Positions 18,517-26,672 of a DNA stretch of 64,000 bases are shown piece by piece. The notes beneath the pieces are model-generated. The model made no database searches. It was not told the origin of the DNA and saw nothing but the letters and a program-made list of their open reading frames with translations. The stretch covers positions 4,960,001 to 5,024,000 of the forward strand of contig NZ_CP108025.1 of the NCBI RefSeq assembly GCF_041435095.1, read 5' to 3'. Numbering within the stretch: position 1 is the stretch's first letter; each line of letters begins with the position of its first letter. Source of the stretch: Kitasatospora sp. NBC_00315 (GTDB taxonomy: Bacteria > Actinomycetota > Actinomycetes > Streptomycetales > Streptomycetaceae). Made by a program: the position numbers and the translations under genes.

Positions 18517-19740
18517 ATGACAACTGCGAACACGACCGGGGCGGCCACCACCGCCGATGCCCCCGGCCGACACCACCGGGCCGAGGCGACCATCGATCTG
18601 GCCGCCCTGCGCGCGAACGTGGCCGCCCTGCGCGAGCGCACCGGCGGTCCCGCCGTGATGGCCGTGGTCAAGGCGGACGCCTACGGCCACGGCGCGCTGC
18701 CGTGCGCCCTGGCGGCCCTGGAGGCCGGGGCCACCTGGCTGGGCACCGCCACCCCGGAGGAGGCGCTGGCCCTGCGCGCGGCCGGCATCGGGCCGGACCG
18801 GGCCCGCATCCTGTGCTGGCTCTGGACCCCGGGCGCTCCCTGGGAGCAGGCGCTGCGCGCCGGCGTCGACATCTCGGTCAGCGGCCGATGGGCGCTCGAC
18901 GAGCTGCTGGCGGCCGTCCGGGCCTGCGGCGTGCCGGCCCGGGTGCACCTGAAGGCCGACACCGGCCTCGGCCGCAACGGCTGCCAGCCGCACGACTGGC
19001 CCGACCTGGTCGCCGCCGTCCTGCGGGCCGAGGCCGAGGGCCTGCTGACGGCCGCGGGCGTCTGGTCGCACTTCGCCGCCGCCGACGAGCCGGGCCACCC
19101 GTCCATCCAGGCCCAGCTGGACGGCTTCGCGGCCGCGCTCGCGTACGCGGAGGGCGCCGGGCTGCGCCCCGAGGTCCGGCACCTGGCCAACTCGCCGGCC
19201 ACCCTGCTGCTCCCGCAGGCGCACTACGACCTGGTCCGCCCGGGCCTGGCGACCTACGGGCTCTCGCCCGTCCCGGAGGTCGGCGGACCGGCCGACTTCG
19301 GGCTGCGCCCGGTGATGTCGCTGACCGCCCGGCTGGCCCTGGTCAAGGAGGTGCCCGGCGGTCACGGCGTCAGTTACGGCCACCACTACACGACGCCGGG
19401 TGCCACCACGCTGGGCCTGGTCCCGCTGGGCTACGCGGACGGCATCCCCCGGCACGCCAGCAACACCGGGCCGGTGCAGATCGCCGGCAAGTGGCGCACG
19501 GTCGCCGGCCGGGTCGCGATGGACCAGTTCGTGGTGGACCTCGGCGGTGACACCCCCCGGGTCGGCGAGGACGTGCTGCTCTTCGGCACCGGCGAGCAGG
19601 GTGAGCCCACGGCCGAGGACTGGGCCCGGGCCTGCGGCACGGTGTCGTACGAGATCGTCACCCGGATCGGCGGCCGGGTGCCGCGCCGGTACGTCGGCGC
19701 CGTCCCCGGCGCGCCGTCCGCCGGTGGTGCCACGGCATGA
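18517..19740 (+). CDS. alr: Alanine racemase
   Basis: Supplies D-alanine for peptidoglycan. The ATG at 18517, behind GGGAGA, gives 407 residues; a GTG at 18439 overlapping the previous stop would add 26 residues and is less likely. The PLP lysine is Lys52 in AVVKADAYGHG, and the catalytic tyrosine is Tyr287 in HGVSYGHHY. The stop overlaps the next start (ATGA), so alr is translationally coupled to the hydrolase. Confidence 0.95.
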   Translation: MTTANTTGAATTADAPGRHHRAEATIDLAALRANVAALRERTGGPAVMAVVKADAYGHGALPCALAALEAGATWLGTATPEEALALRAAGIGPDRARILCWLWTPGAPWEQALRAGVDISVSGRWALDELLAAVRACGVPARVHLKADTGLGRNGCQPHDWPDLVAAVLRAEAEGLLTAAGVWSHFAAADEPGHPSIQAQLDGFAAALAYAEGAGLRPEVRHLANSPATLLLPQAHYDLVRPGLATYGLSPVPEVGGPADFGLRPVMSLTARLALVKEVPGGHGVSYGHHYTTPGATTLGLVPLGYADGIPRHASNTGPVQIAGKWRTVAGRVAMDQFVVDLGGDTPRVGEDVLLFGTGEQGEPTAEDWARACGTVSYEIVTRIGGRVPRRYVGAVPGAPSAGGATA

Positions 19741-21128
19741 GCGAGCAGGACGGCGGCAACCCGATCGCGGCGGTGGCCCGCGCCGCCGGCAGCGCCTCGG
19801 CCGGGGTGAGCCGGGCCGGGCTGATCGGCATCTCGGTCGGTGTGGTCGCGGCGGGCGCCGCCGCCGGTGTGGCGGTCGAGCGCCTCACCGTCGGGCGGGC
19901 GATGCGCCGCCGGGCCCGGGAGGCGCTGGACGCCACCGCCCCGTACGGGTCGCTGCGCGGGCGTCCGCGGACCGTCGGCGCGCCGGACGGCACCGAGCTG
20001 TACGTCGAGCTGGACGGCACCGGCTGGCCGGGCCCCGTCCAGCCGCAACCCGAGGAGCCGGGCCGGGGCGCCAGGCGCGCCTGGTTCGCCCGGCGGCGCA
20101 CCGACGGGGGTGCGGTCGACCGCACCGGACTGCCCGGGGTGCTGGCCGGCTCCGGCGCACTGCTCCGGGCGGGCGGCCGCAGGAGCCCGGGCGGGCCGCC
20201 GCCCGCCGTGGCCGCGCCGCTCACCGTGGTGTTCTGCCACGGCTACTGCCTCAACCAGGACAGCTGGCACTTCCAGCGCGCCGCGCTGCGCGAGGGCATG
20301 CGGCTGGTCTTCTGGGACCAGCGCAGCCACGGGCGCTCCGAACGCTCCCGCACCTTCCTGGCGGGCGAGGCCGCGAGCATCGACCAGCTGGGTGGGGATC
20401 TCATGGCGGTCCTGGACGCCGTGGCGCCCGAGGGCCCGATCGTACTGGTCGGTCACTCGATGGGCGGCATGACGGTGATGGCGCTCGCCGCCCAGTACCC
20501 CGAGCTGTTCGGCGCGGGGGCGTCCCCCACCGGGGGCGGCGGGAGGGTCGCCGGGGTCGCGCTGATCGGCACGCTGGCCAGCGACTGGGACAGCGTCACA
20601 CTCGGCCTGCCGGCCGTCGGGGCCAAGCTGTTCCGCCGGGTCGCCCCGGGGATGATGAAACTGCTCGGCCGCCAGGTCGAGCTGGTCGAGGCCACCCGGC
20701 GGTTCGGCGCGGACTTCGCGGCCGTCTTCTACCGGAGGTTCTCCTTCGGCGGCAAGGACGTCGACCCCGGTGTGGTGCGCTTCGCCGAACAGCTGCTGGA
20801 CGCCACCCCGATCGACGTGGTCGCCGAGTTCTACCCGGCCTTCGGGACGCACGACAAGCTCGACGCGCTCGCCGCCCTCCACGGCATCCCGGCCCTGGTC
20901 CTGGCCGGTACCAGGGATCTGCTCACCCCGCCCGGGCACAGCGAGGCGATCGCCCGCGCGCTGCCCGGCGCCGAACTCGTCCTGGTGGAGAACGCCGGCC
21001 ACCTGGTGATGCTGGAGCGCCCGGAGCTGGTCGACCGGCACCTGGCCGGGCTGCTCCGGCGGGCCGTCGAGTACGCCGGCGCGCAGCCGCTGCCGCAGGC
21101 CGTCCAGGAGCTCGCCGAACCGCAGTGA
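19737..21128 (+). CDS. Membrane-anchored alpha/beta hydrolase
   Basis: A 463-residue protein with one hydrophobic segment near residues 26-48 (LIGISVGVVAAGAAAGVAVE), then a linker and an alpha/beta-hydrolase fold. VVFCHGYCLNQDSWHF provides the oxyanion hole, GHSMGG the nucleophilic serine and NAGHLVMLERPEL the histidine. The substrate is unknown. The ATGA overlap with alr and the nearby tsaE make it part of a conserved actinobacterial alr-hydrolase-tsaE operon, so a cell-envelope lipid or ester substrate is possible, but this is inference. Confidence 0.85.
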   Translation: MSEQDGGNPIAAVARAAGSASAGVSRAGLIGISVGVVAAGAAAGVAVERLTVGRAMRRRAREALDATAPYGSLRGRPRTVGAPDGTELYVELDGTGWPGPVQPQPEEPGRGARRAWFARRRTDGGAVDRTGLPGVLAGSGALLRAGGRRSPGGPPPAVAAPLTVVFCHGYCLNQDSWHFQRAALREGMRLVFWDQRSHGRSERSRTFLAGEAASIDQLGGDLMAVLDAVAPEGPIVLVGHSMGGMTVMALAAQYPELFGAGASPTGGGGRVAGVALIGTLASDWDSVTLGLPAVGAKLFRRVAPGMMKLLGRQVELVEATRRFGADFAAVFYRRFSFGGKDVDPGVVRFAEQLLDATPIDVVAEFYPAFGTHDKLDALAALHGIPALVLAGTRDLLTPPGHSEAIARALPGAELVLVENAGHLVMLERPELVDRHLAGLLRRAVEYAGAQPLPQAVQELAEPQ

Positions 21129-21244
21129 CCGCTCCGCGGCCGGGCGCGGGCGGCCCCGGCACGCCGCCGCCCGCCGGTGTGGCACCGTAGCGGTGGCGGC
21201 GGCCGGACGGCGGCTCCGCACGGATCGAAGGGCACGACACAGGC

Positions 21245-21802
21245 ATGGGCGCGCAAGCCACACTCACCGTCGCCACTCCCGAGCGGATGGGCCGGCTCGG
21301 CCGGGACCTGGCCGCGCTGCTGCGCCCGGGTGACCTGGTGCTGCTCTCCGGCGAACTGGGCGCGGGCAAGACCACGCTGACCCGGGGCCTGGGCGCGGGG
21401 CTCGGGGTACGCGGCGCGGTCACCTCGCCGACCTTCGTGATCGCCCGGGTGCACCCCTCCCTGGTGGGCGGACCGGCACTGGTGCACGTCGACGCCTACC
21501 GGCTGGGCGGCGGCCTCGACGAGATGGAGGATCTCGACCTGGACGTCTCGCTGCCGGAGTCGGTGGTGGTGGTCGAGTGGGGTGAGGGCAAGGTCGAGCA
21601 GCTCTCCGAGAACCGGCTCGAAGTACGGATCGAGCGCGCGCTCGGCGGCGCCCCGCAGGACGGGGTGGCGGACGGCCGGGCGGCGGACGGTACCGCCTCG
21701 CCGGACCGGGCGGACGACGACGAGGACCCGCGCCTGGTCCGGCTCACGGGGCTCGGGGCGCGCTGGGCCGGGGTGGAGCTGGCAGCGCTGGCCGGGGGCT
21801 GA
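21245..21802 (+). CDS. tsaE: tRNA threonylcarbamoyladenosine biosynthesis ATPase TsaE
   Basis: The P-loop ATPase that drives turnover of the TsaB-TsaD complex making t6A37 in tRNA. The 185 residues contain Walker A GELGAGKTTLTRGLG (about 37-51), SPTFVI and HVDAYRLGG, with the catalytic region VVVVEWGEGKVE. A low-complexity acidic insert (about 138-160) precedes the last strand. It lies apart from tsaB-rimI-tsaD by two unrelated genes. Confidence 0.93.
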   Translation: MGAQATLTVATPERMGRLGRDLAALLRPGDLVLLSGELGAGKTTLTRGLGAGLGVRGAVTSPTFVIARVHPSLVGGPALVHVDAYRLGGGLDEMEDLDLDVSLPESVVVVEWGEGKVEQLSENRLEVRIERALGGAPQDGVADGRAADGTASPDRADDDEDPRLVRLTGLGARWAGVELAALAGG

Positions 21803-21890
21803 GGCTCCGGACCGCCGGGGCGGTTTTCCGACAGGCTGTCGGCAAGGTGTTGCGGGCAGGGCGCCGGGCATGGTGGGATGGGCGTTGCGG

Positions 21891-21909
21891 TTAGGTATGC
21901 CTAACTAGG
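21891..21909 (+). promoter_or_regulatory. Candidate DtxR/IdeR-type iron box
   Basis: The 19 bases starting TTAGGTATGCCTAAC match the DtxR-family consensus at 13 of the first 15 positions and contain the perfect half-sites GTTAGG and CCTAAC around a 4-base centre. The box abuts the ribosome binding site GGGAGG (21908-21913) of the following small gene, so a bound iron-loaded repressor would block its transcription. No motif search was run. Confidence 0.6.
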
Positions 21910-21917
21910 GAGGCGCC

Positions 21918-22151
21918 ATGTCGAGCACCACCCCCGCCCCGGAGCGCGCGCCGCGCGACCGGGCCGGCGAAGTCGCCCGGTCCGCTCCCGGAGCCGTACC
22001 GCCGGCCGATCCCGCCGACGCGCCGGGGCCCGGCGCCGGGGTCGCGATGCGTACGCTGCTGGCGGCCTGCGCCGCCGCGGAGGCCGTGTCCACCCCGCCC
22101 GCGTACCGGCGCCAGGGCGCCAGGCCGCCCGTGCACCGGACGGCCGCCTGA
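21918..22151 (+). CDS. Small protein behind an iron box
   Basis: A 77-residue Ala/Pro-rich protein starting MSSTTPAPERAPRDRAGE. The first 40 residues look disordered; a short helix-prone stretch (MRTLLAACAAAEAVST, about 44-59) and a basic end follow. I recognise no family. The start is supported by GGGAGG five bases upstream. The iron-box operator directly before it suggests iron-repressed expression. It points the same way as tsaE but is convergent with the next gene (stop to stop 30 bases). Confidence 0.6.
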   Translation: MSSTTPAPERAPRDRAGEVARSAPGAVPPADPADAPGPGAGVAMRTLLAACAAAEAVSTPPAYRRQGARPPVHRTAA

Positions 22152-22180
22152 GCCGGGACGCCCGGCGGACGGGCCGCGGG

Positions 22181-22765
22181 TCAGGCGACGACCACGACCT
22201 TCGTCCCGGTGGGTGCGAAGTCCCAGAGCAGCTGGCCGTTCTGCCGGCTCTGCCGGATGCCGCCGGTCTTGGCGGCCGGATCGGCCGTCGGGGTGGCGCC
22301 GTCCACGGCCGCGCTGAAGCCGAACACGATGCCGTTCTGCTGGGTGAACAGCACCACGTGCTCGATCTGCTTGCCGTCGCTGCCCGTGGTGGCGGCCTTG
22401 CGGCTGTAGACCGAGTACACGCCCACCGGCGGCTCCACCGCGCCCGGCGTGACCGTGAACGCCCCCTGCACCTGCGGGGTCTTCTTCGGGTCGACCAGCC
22501 ACACGTGGTGGGAGCCCAGCGAGTACACCACCCGCAGGCCGGCTCCCGAGGCGGCCGGCACCGGGGGCACGGTCGGGGTGGCCGAGGCGCTGGGCGCGGC
22601 GGCCGGGGCCGAGGAGGACGGCCCGGCGGAGGTGGCGCTCGCGGCGGGCTTCGGGCCGCCCGCGCGGTCCTGCGCACCGCTGGCCTGGAACGCCAGCAGG
22701 CCCACCACCGCCAGGGCCCCCAGGGTCAGCCCGGTGACCACCACTCCAGGACCCATCTTCGCCAC
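22181..22765 (-). CDS. Membrane-anchored protein resembling a catalytically dead L,D-transpeptidase
   Basis: From the GTG at 22765 (GGGAG upstream) the protein has 194 residues: one N-terminal membrane segment (VVVTGLTLGALAVVGLLAF), a Ser/Pro/Ala-rich extracytoplasmic linker, then a beta-rich domain. The domain has the feel of a YkuD fold (VYSLGSHHVWLVD, then FTVTPGAVEPPVGVYSVYSR), but the HG-C catalytic motif of L,D-transpeptidases is absent and I see no Cys at all. This resemblance is by eye only. It is divergent from tsaB and convergent with the small iron-box gene. Confidence 0.7.
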   Translation of the reverse strand: MAKMGPGVVVTGLTLGALAVVGLLAFQASGAQDRAGGPKPAASATSAGPSSSAPAAAPSASATPTVPPVPAASGAGLRVVYSLGSHHVWLVDPKKTPQVQGAFTVTPGAVEPPVGVYSVYSRKAATTGSDGKQIEHVVLFTQQNGIVFGFSAAVDGATPTADPAAKTGGIRQSRQNGQLLWDFAPTGTKVVVVA

Positions 22766-22884
22766 GTGTGCTCCCGCTGCCGTCAGAACCGTCGGCCCCA
22801 ATCGTGCCAGGTCCGCCGGGCGGGGCCGCACCGATCCGGACGTGTGTTCCGAACCGGAACGGAAATACGGTCCCGGCGACCAAC

Positions 22885-22890
22885 TAACCT
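22885..22890 (+). promoter_or_regulatory. -10 box of tsaB, possible leaderless start
   Basis: TAACCT ends seven bases before the tsaB GTG at 22897, and no ribosome binding site is present. Transcription would begin at the start codon. The -35 is not clear. Confidence 0.4.
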
Positions 22891-22896
22891 TGACCC

Positions 22897-23550
22897 GTGC
22901 TGCTGCTCGCGTTCGACACCGCCACCCCCGCCGTCACCGCCGCCGTCCACGACGGCCGGGCCGTCCTGGCCGAGGCCTTCCAGGTCGATGCCAGACGCCA
23001 CGGCGAACTGCTGCTCCCCGCCGTCGACCGGGTGCTGCGGGAGGCCGGCGTCGACAAGCACCGGCTGACCGGCATCGCGGTCGGCGTCGGCCCCGGTCCC
23101 TACACCGGCCTGCGGGTCGGGCTGGTGACCGCCGCCGCCCTCGGCGACGCCCTCGGCATCCCGGTGCACGGCGTCTGCACCCTGGACGCGATCGCCCACC
23201 AGGCCCGCGCCGAGGGCCTCACCGGTCCGTTCACGGTGGCCACCGACGCGCGCCGCAAGGAGGTCTACTGGGCCTCCTACGACGAGGCCGGCGCCCGGAC
23301 CGAGGGCCCCGCGGTCGACCGCCCCGCCGAACTCGACGGGGCCGCGCGATCGGTCGGCGCCGGCGCGCTGCTCCACCCCGACGCCTTCCCCGGGGCCGGC
23401 GGGCCCGAGCACGTCTCGGCCGGCGCGCTGGCCGCCTTCGCCGCCGCCGAACTGGCCGCCGGGCGCGAGCTGCTGCCCTGCGTCCCGCTGTACCTGCGCC
23501 GCCCGGACGCCCAGGTCCCGGCCGGGTACAAGGCGGTGCTCCCGGCGTGA
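22897..23550 (+). CDS. tsaB: tRNA threonylcarbamoyladenosine biosynthesis protein TsaB
   Basis: The structural partner of TsaD in t6A synthesis. The 217 residues begin (V)LLLAFDTATPAVTAAVHDG and hold the ASKHA-fold features VGVGPGPYTGLRVGL and TDARRKEVYWA. The stop overlaps the rimI start in GTGA, showing coupling. The order tsaB-rimI-tsaD is conserved across actinobacteria. Confidence 0.95.
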   Translation: MLLLAFDTATPAVTAAVHDGRAVLAEAFQVDARRHGELLLPAVDRVLREAGVDKHRLTGIAVGVGPGPYTGLRVGLVTAAALGDALGIPVHGVCTLDAIAHQARAEGLTGPFTVATDARRKEVYWASYDEAGARTEGPAVDRPAELDGAARSVGAGALLHPDAFPGAGGPEHVSAGALAAFAAAELAAGRELLPCVPLYLRRPDAQVPAGYKAVLPA

Positions 23551-24131
23551 CTCCCGGCCCGAACGCCACCACGCTGCGTCCGATGCGCTGGTGGGACATC
23601 GCCCCGGTGATGGAGCTGGAGCTGCGGCTGTTCCCCGAGGACGCCTGGTCCAGTGCCATGTACTGGTCCGAGCTGGCCGAGGCCCGTCCCGGCGGCACCC
23701 GGCACTACACCGTCGCCACCACCCCCGACGGAGCCCTCGCCGGCTACGCGGGCCTGATGGTGGTGGCCGGCGAGGGCGACGTCCAGACCATCGCCGTCGA
23801 CCAGCGGCGACAGGGCGGCGGCCTGGGCGCGGCGCTGCTCGACGACCTGGTCCGGGAGGCCGGCCGGCGCGGCTGCGCCGAACTCCTGCTGGAGGTCCGG
23901 GTCGACAACCCGCGCGCCCAGCGCCTCTACGAGCGGTTCGGCTTCGAGCCGGTCGGCATCAGGCGCGGTTACTACCAGCCCGCCGACGTGGACGCGCTGG
24001 TGATGCGCCTCGACCGCCCGGGGGCCGCGGCCCCGGCGGCCCACGCCCCGACGAACGACGCCCCGGCGGCCCACGCCCCGATGAACGACGCCCCGACGAA
24101 CGACGTGCATAAGGACCCCCGCCATGGCTGA
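23547..24131 (+). CDS. rimI: Ribosomal-protein-alanine N-acetyltransferase RimI, with repetitive tail
   Basis: A GNAT-family N-acetyltransferase; RimI modifies the N-terminal alanine of S18 and, in actinobacteria, possibly other proteins. The GTG at 23547 overlaps the tsaB stop and gives 194 residues. Motif A is [23 protein letters not shown] and the C-terminal part reads [23 protein letters not shown]. After about residue 160 the protein ends in an Ala/His/Asn/Asp tail built from a 10-residue repeat ([10 protein letters not shown]) encoded by tandem 30-base units. It overlaps tsaD by 8 bases. Confidence 0.93.
   Translation: MTPGPNATTLRPMRWWDIAPVMELELRLFPEDAWSSAMYWSELAEARPGGTRHYTVATTPDGALAGYAGLMVVAGEGDVQTIAVDQRRQGGGLGAALLDDLVREAGRRGCAELLLEVRVDNPRAQRLYERFGFEPVGIRRGYYQPADVDALVMRLDRPGAAAPAAHAPTNDAPAAHAPMNDAPTNDVHKDPRHG
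24031..24105 (+). repeat. Tandem 30-base repeat in the rimI 3' end
   Basis: Two 30-base copies (24031-24060 and 24061-24090) differing at one position, plus the last 15 bases of a third copy (24091-24105). All are in frame and encode the tail of RimI. The pattern suggests recent slippage expansion. Confidence 0.9.
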
Positions 24132-25230
24132 CGAACCGCTCGTCCTCGGTATCGAGACCTCCTGCGACGAGACCGGCGTCGGCATCGTGCGCGGTACCAC
24201 GCTGCTCGCCGACGCGGTCGCCTCCAGCGTCAACGACCACGCCCGCTTCGGCGGCGTCGTCCCCGAGATCGCCAGCCGCGCGCACCTGGAGGCGATGATC
24301 CCGACCATCCGCCGGGCGCTGGACACCGCCGGGGTCAAGCCCTCCGACCTGGACGGCATCGCCGTCACCGCCGGCCCCGGTCTGGCCGGCGCGCTGCTGG
24401 TCGGCGTCTCCGCGGCGAAGGCCTACGCCTGGGCGCTCGACAAGCCGCTGTACGGGGTCAACCACCTCGCCTCGCACATCTGCGTGGACCAGCTGGAGCA
24501 CGGCCCGCTGCCGTCGCCCACGATGGCCCTGCTGGTCTCCGGCGGGCACTCCTCGCTGCTCCTCAGCGAGGACATCACCAGCGACGTCCGCCCGCTCGGC
24601 GCGACCATCGACGACGCGGCCGGCGAGGCCTTCGACAAGGTCGCCCGGGTGCTCGGCCTGGGCTTCCCCGGCGGCCCGGCGATCGACCGCCGCGCCCGCG
24701 AGGGGGATCCGCGGGCCATCGCCTTCCCGCGCGGCCTGACCGGCCCCAGGGACCCGGAGTACGACTTCTCGTTCTCCGGTCTGAAGACGGCCGTCGCCCG
24801 CTGGGTCGAGGCGAAGCGCCGGGCCGGGGAGGACGTCCCGGTCGCCGACGTCGCGGCCTCCTTCCAGGAGGCGGTCACCGACGTGCTCACCCGCAAGGCC
24901 GTCAAGGCCTGCAAGGACAGCGGCGTCGACCACCTGATGATCGGCGGCGGCGTGGCCGCCAACTCGCGGCTGCGCGAGATGGCCCAGCAGCGCTGCGACA
25001 AGGCGGGGATCCGGCTGCGCGTACCGCGACCGGGGCTGTGCACCGACAACGGGGCGATGGTCGCGGCGCTGGGCGCCGAGATGGTTCGCCGCGGCCGCCC
25101 GGCCTCCGCCACCGACCTGTCCGCGGATTCCTCGCTGCCCGTCACCGAGGTGCACGTCCCGGCCGCGGACGGCGCCGGCCACGGTGACGTGCACGGCCAC
25201 GCCTACCGGGCGCTGGGCGGGGGGCGGTGA
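24124..25230 (+). CDS. tsaD: tRNA N6-adenosine threonylcarbamoyltransferase TsaD
   Basis: The catalytic subunit that transfers threonylcarbamoyl to A37. The 368 residues begin [22 protein letters not shown]. The metal-binding HxxxH is in VNHLASHI, followed by [11 protein letters not shown] and the nucleotide-binding segment [34 protein letters not shown] and the late Asp in CTDNGAMVA complete the site. It overlaps rimI by 8 bases and the next small gene by 4 (GTGA). Confidence 0.96.
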   Translation: MADEPLVLGIETSCDETGVGIVRGTTLLADAVASSVNDHARFGGVVPEIASRAHLEAMIPTIRRALDTAGVKPSDLDGIAVTAGPGLAGALLVGVSAAKAYAWALDKPLYGVNHLASHICVDQLEHGPLPSPTMALLVSGGHSSLLLSEDITSDVRPLGATIDDAAGEAFDKVARVLGLGFPGGPAIDRRAREGDPRAIAFPRGLTGPRDPEYDFSFSGLKTAVARWVEAKRRAGEDVPVADVAASFQEAVTDVLTRKAVKACKDSGVDHLMIGGGVAANSRLREMAQQRCDKAGIRLRVPRPGLCTDNGAMVAALGAEMVRRGRPASATDLSADSSLPVTEVHVPAADGAGHGDVHGHAYRALGGGR

Positions 25231-25532
25231 CCACCACCGCCGCCATGTGGGAGGCCCGGGCGGCCGACGGACGGGGCGCGGAGCTGTCCGCCTGGGTGCG
25301 CGCCGAAGCGCTGCCCGCGCTGCGTGGCGCTGCGGGCCCGATCCGGGCCGAGGTGTTCGCGGCGCCGGGCGACCGGGTCCTGTTGATCACCTGGTGGACG
25401 GGCGAGCCGCGGCCGGTGGCCGACCCGCCCGCCGGGCTGCTCGCCCGGCCCGTCCACCGCTGGGCCTTCACCAGCGAGCACGTCGAGGCCCCGGGGACGT
25501 CGAGGTCTCAGACCCCTCCTGAGCCCTTCTGA
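25227..25532 (+). CDS. Small conserved-looking protein coupled to tsaD
   Basis: A 101-residue protein whose GTG overlaps the tsaD stop, so it is probably translated with the t6A operon. The sequence [28 protein letters not shown], then [21 protein letters not shown], has the strand-helix-strand look of a small ferredoxin-like (antibiotic biosynthesis monooxygenase-type) dimer, but I would not assign a function. The end runs into a 10-base tandem repeat, and the stop lies inside it. Confidence 0.7.
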   Translation: MTTTAAMWEARAADGRGAELSAWVRAEALPALRGAAGPIRAEVFAAPGDRVLLITWWTGEPRPVADPPAGLLARPVHRWAFTSEHVEAPGTSRSQTPPEPF

Positions 25533-25560
25533 GCCCTCCTGAGCCCTCCTGAGCCCTCCG
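25511..25560 (+). repeat. Five 10-base tandem units
   Basis: Five consecutive units close to GAGCCCTCCT (25511, 25521, 25531, 25541, 25551) with one or two changes each. The array covers the end of the small gene after tsaD and the start of the intergenic region. The period is about one DNA helical turn. It may be replication slippage or a protein-binding array. Confidence 0.85.
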
Positions 25561-25704
25561 CTCCGCCAAGCCCTCCGAACCGCGGCGGCCGGCGACCCCT
25601 GGGGACACGTCGGGCGCGCCGAGTGGACCGGTGCGGGAGCCCACCGTCCGGGCCGATAGCGTGCTTCCTGGGAGTCGGCTGGACGAATTCGGGGAGCGGG
25701 CGCG

Positions 25705-26601
25705 GTGGAGCGGTACGGCTGGAGCAGGACGAGGACGTACACGGTGGGGGCGCTGGCGCTCGGCGCGCTGGTGAGCGGCTGCGGGGGCGGCGTGCCGGCG
25801 GCGAGGAAGAACCCGCCGGTGCCGACGGCCCCGCCGAGTTCGTCCTCCTCGCCGAGCACGTCCCGCTCGCCGCAGGGCGGCGGCCCGGCCGCCGACGCGG
25901 CCGCTCCGGCCTGGGCGAAGTGGAAGCTCACGCCGCTGCCGGCCGCCCCGCCGCCGCCCGCCGACAAGCCGGTCAAGCTCACCGCCACCGGCACCGTTCC
26001 GGTGTTCAGCGAGGTGCGGACCACCGACAGGGTCGTCTTCGTCACCCTCGACGACGGCGCCGAGAAGGACCCCCGGTTCGTCGAGATGCTGACCGACCTC
26101 AAGGTGCCGGTCTCGATGTTCCTGACCCGCGACATCGTCAAGAACGACTACGGCTATTTCAAGCCGTTGCAGGCCCTCGGCAACCACATCCAGAACCACA
26201 CCGTCGACCACCCGGTGATGAGCAAAATCACGGCGGACAAGCAGAAGAGCGAGGTCTGCGACGACCAGGCCGCGCTCACCCAGCAGTACGGCAGGGCGCC
26301 GCTGCTCTTCCGCCCGCCCTACGGGGACGGCGCCGACACCGCCGCGCTCAACATGGCGGTCCAGCAGTGCGGGCCCCGGGCGATCGTGCTCTGGCGCGAG
26401 TCCATGCAGATCCACGACATGCAGTACCAGGCGGCGGACAAGAAGCTGAAGCCCGGTGACATCATCCTGGCGCACTTCCGCGGGCCCAAGGACCTCAAGG
26501 GCGAGACCATGACCCAGATGTTCGGCGAGCTGCTCGGCCGCATCCAGGAACAGGGCTTCGCGGTGGCGCGGCTGGAGGACTACATCCAGCCACCCGCCTA
26601 G
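25705..26601 (+). CDS. Polysaccharide deacetylase lipoprotein
   Basis: A 298-residue exported lipoprotein with lipobox LVSGC (Cys26) after a basic N-terminus, a Ser/Pro-rich linker, and a NodB-type deacetylase domain (about 105-290). Catalytic motifs are TLDDG (catalytic Asp and metal Asp), NHTVDHP (the two His ligands), RPPYG and LAHF. Likely substrates are N-acetyl groups on peptidoglycan or another envelope glycan. The GTG at 25705 has GGGGAG eight bases upstream. Transcribed alone; the next gene converges. Confidence 0.88.
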   Translation: MERYGWSRTRTYTVGALALGALVSGCGGGVPAARKNPPVPTAPPSSSSSPSTSRSPQGGGPAADAAAPAWAKWKLTPLPAAPPPPADKPVKLTATGTVPVFSEVRTTDRVVFVTLDDGAEKDPRFVEMLTDLKVPVSMFLTRDIVKNDYGYFKPLQALGNHIQNHTVDHPVMSKITADKQKSEVCDDQAALTQQYGRAPLLFRPPYGDGADTAALNMAVQQCGPRAIVLWRESMQIHDMQYQAADKKLKPGDIILAHFRGPKDLKGETMTQMFGELLGRIQEQGFAVARLEDYIQPPA

Positions 26602-26672
26602 GTCCCGTCCGGTCGTCGCCGCCGTTGCTGCCGTTCCGACCGGGTGCGCGGGTGCGCGGGTGGTCGGGACGG

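Noticed and set aside
21804-21842. Possible intrinsic terminator after tsaE (GC repeat plus TTTT, then CCGACA/TGTCGG)
   Set aside because: The stems are only 4-6 base pairs and the first has too small a loop to be convincing.
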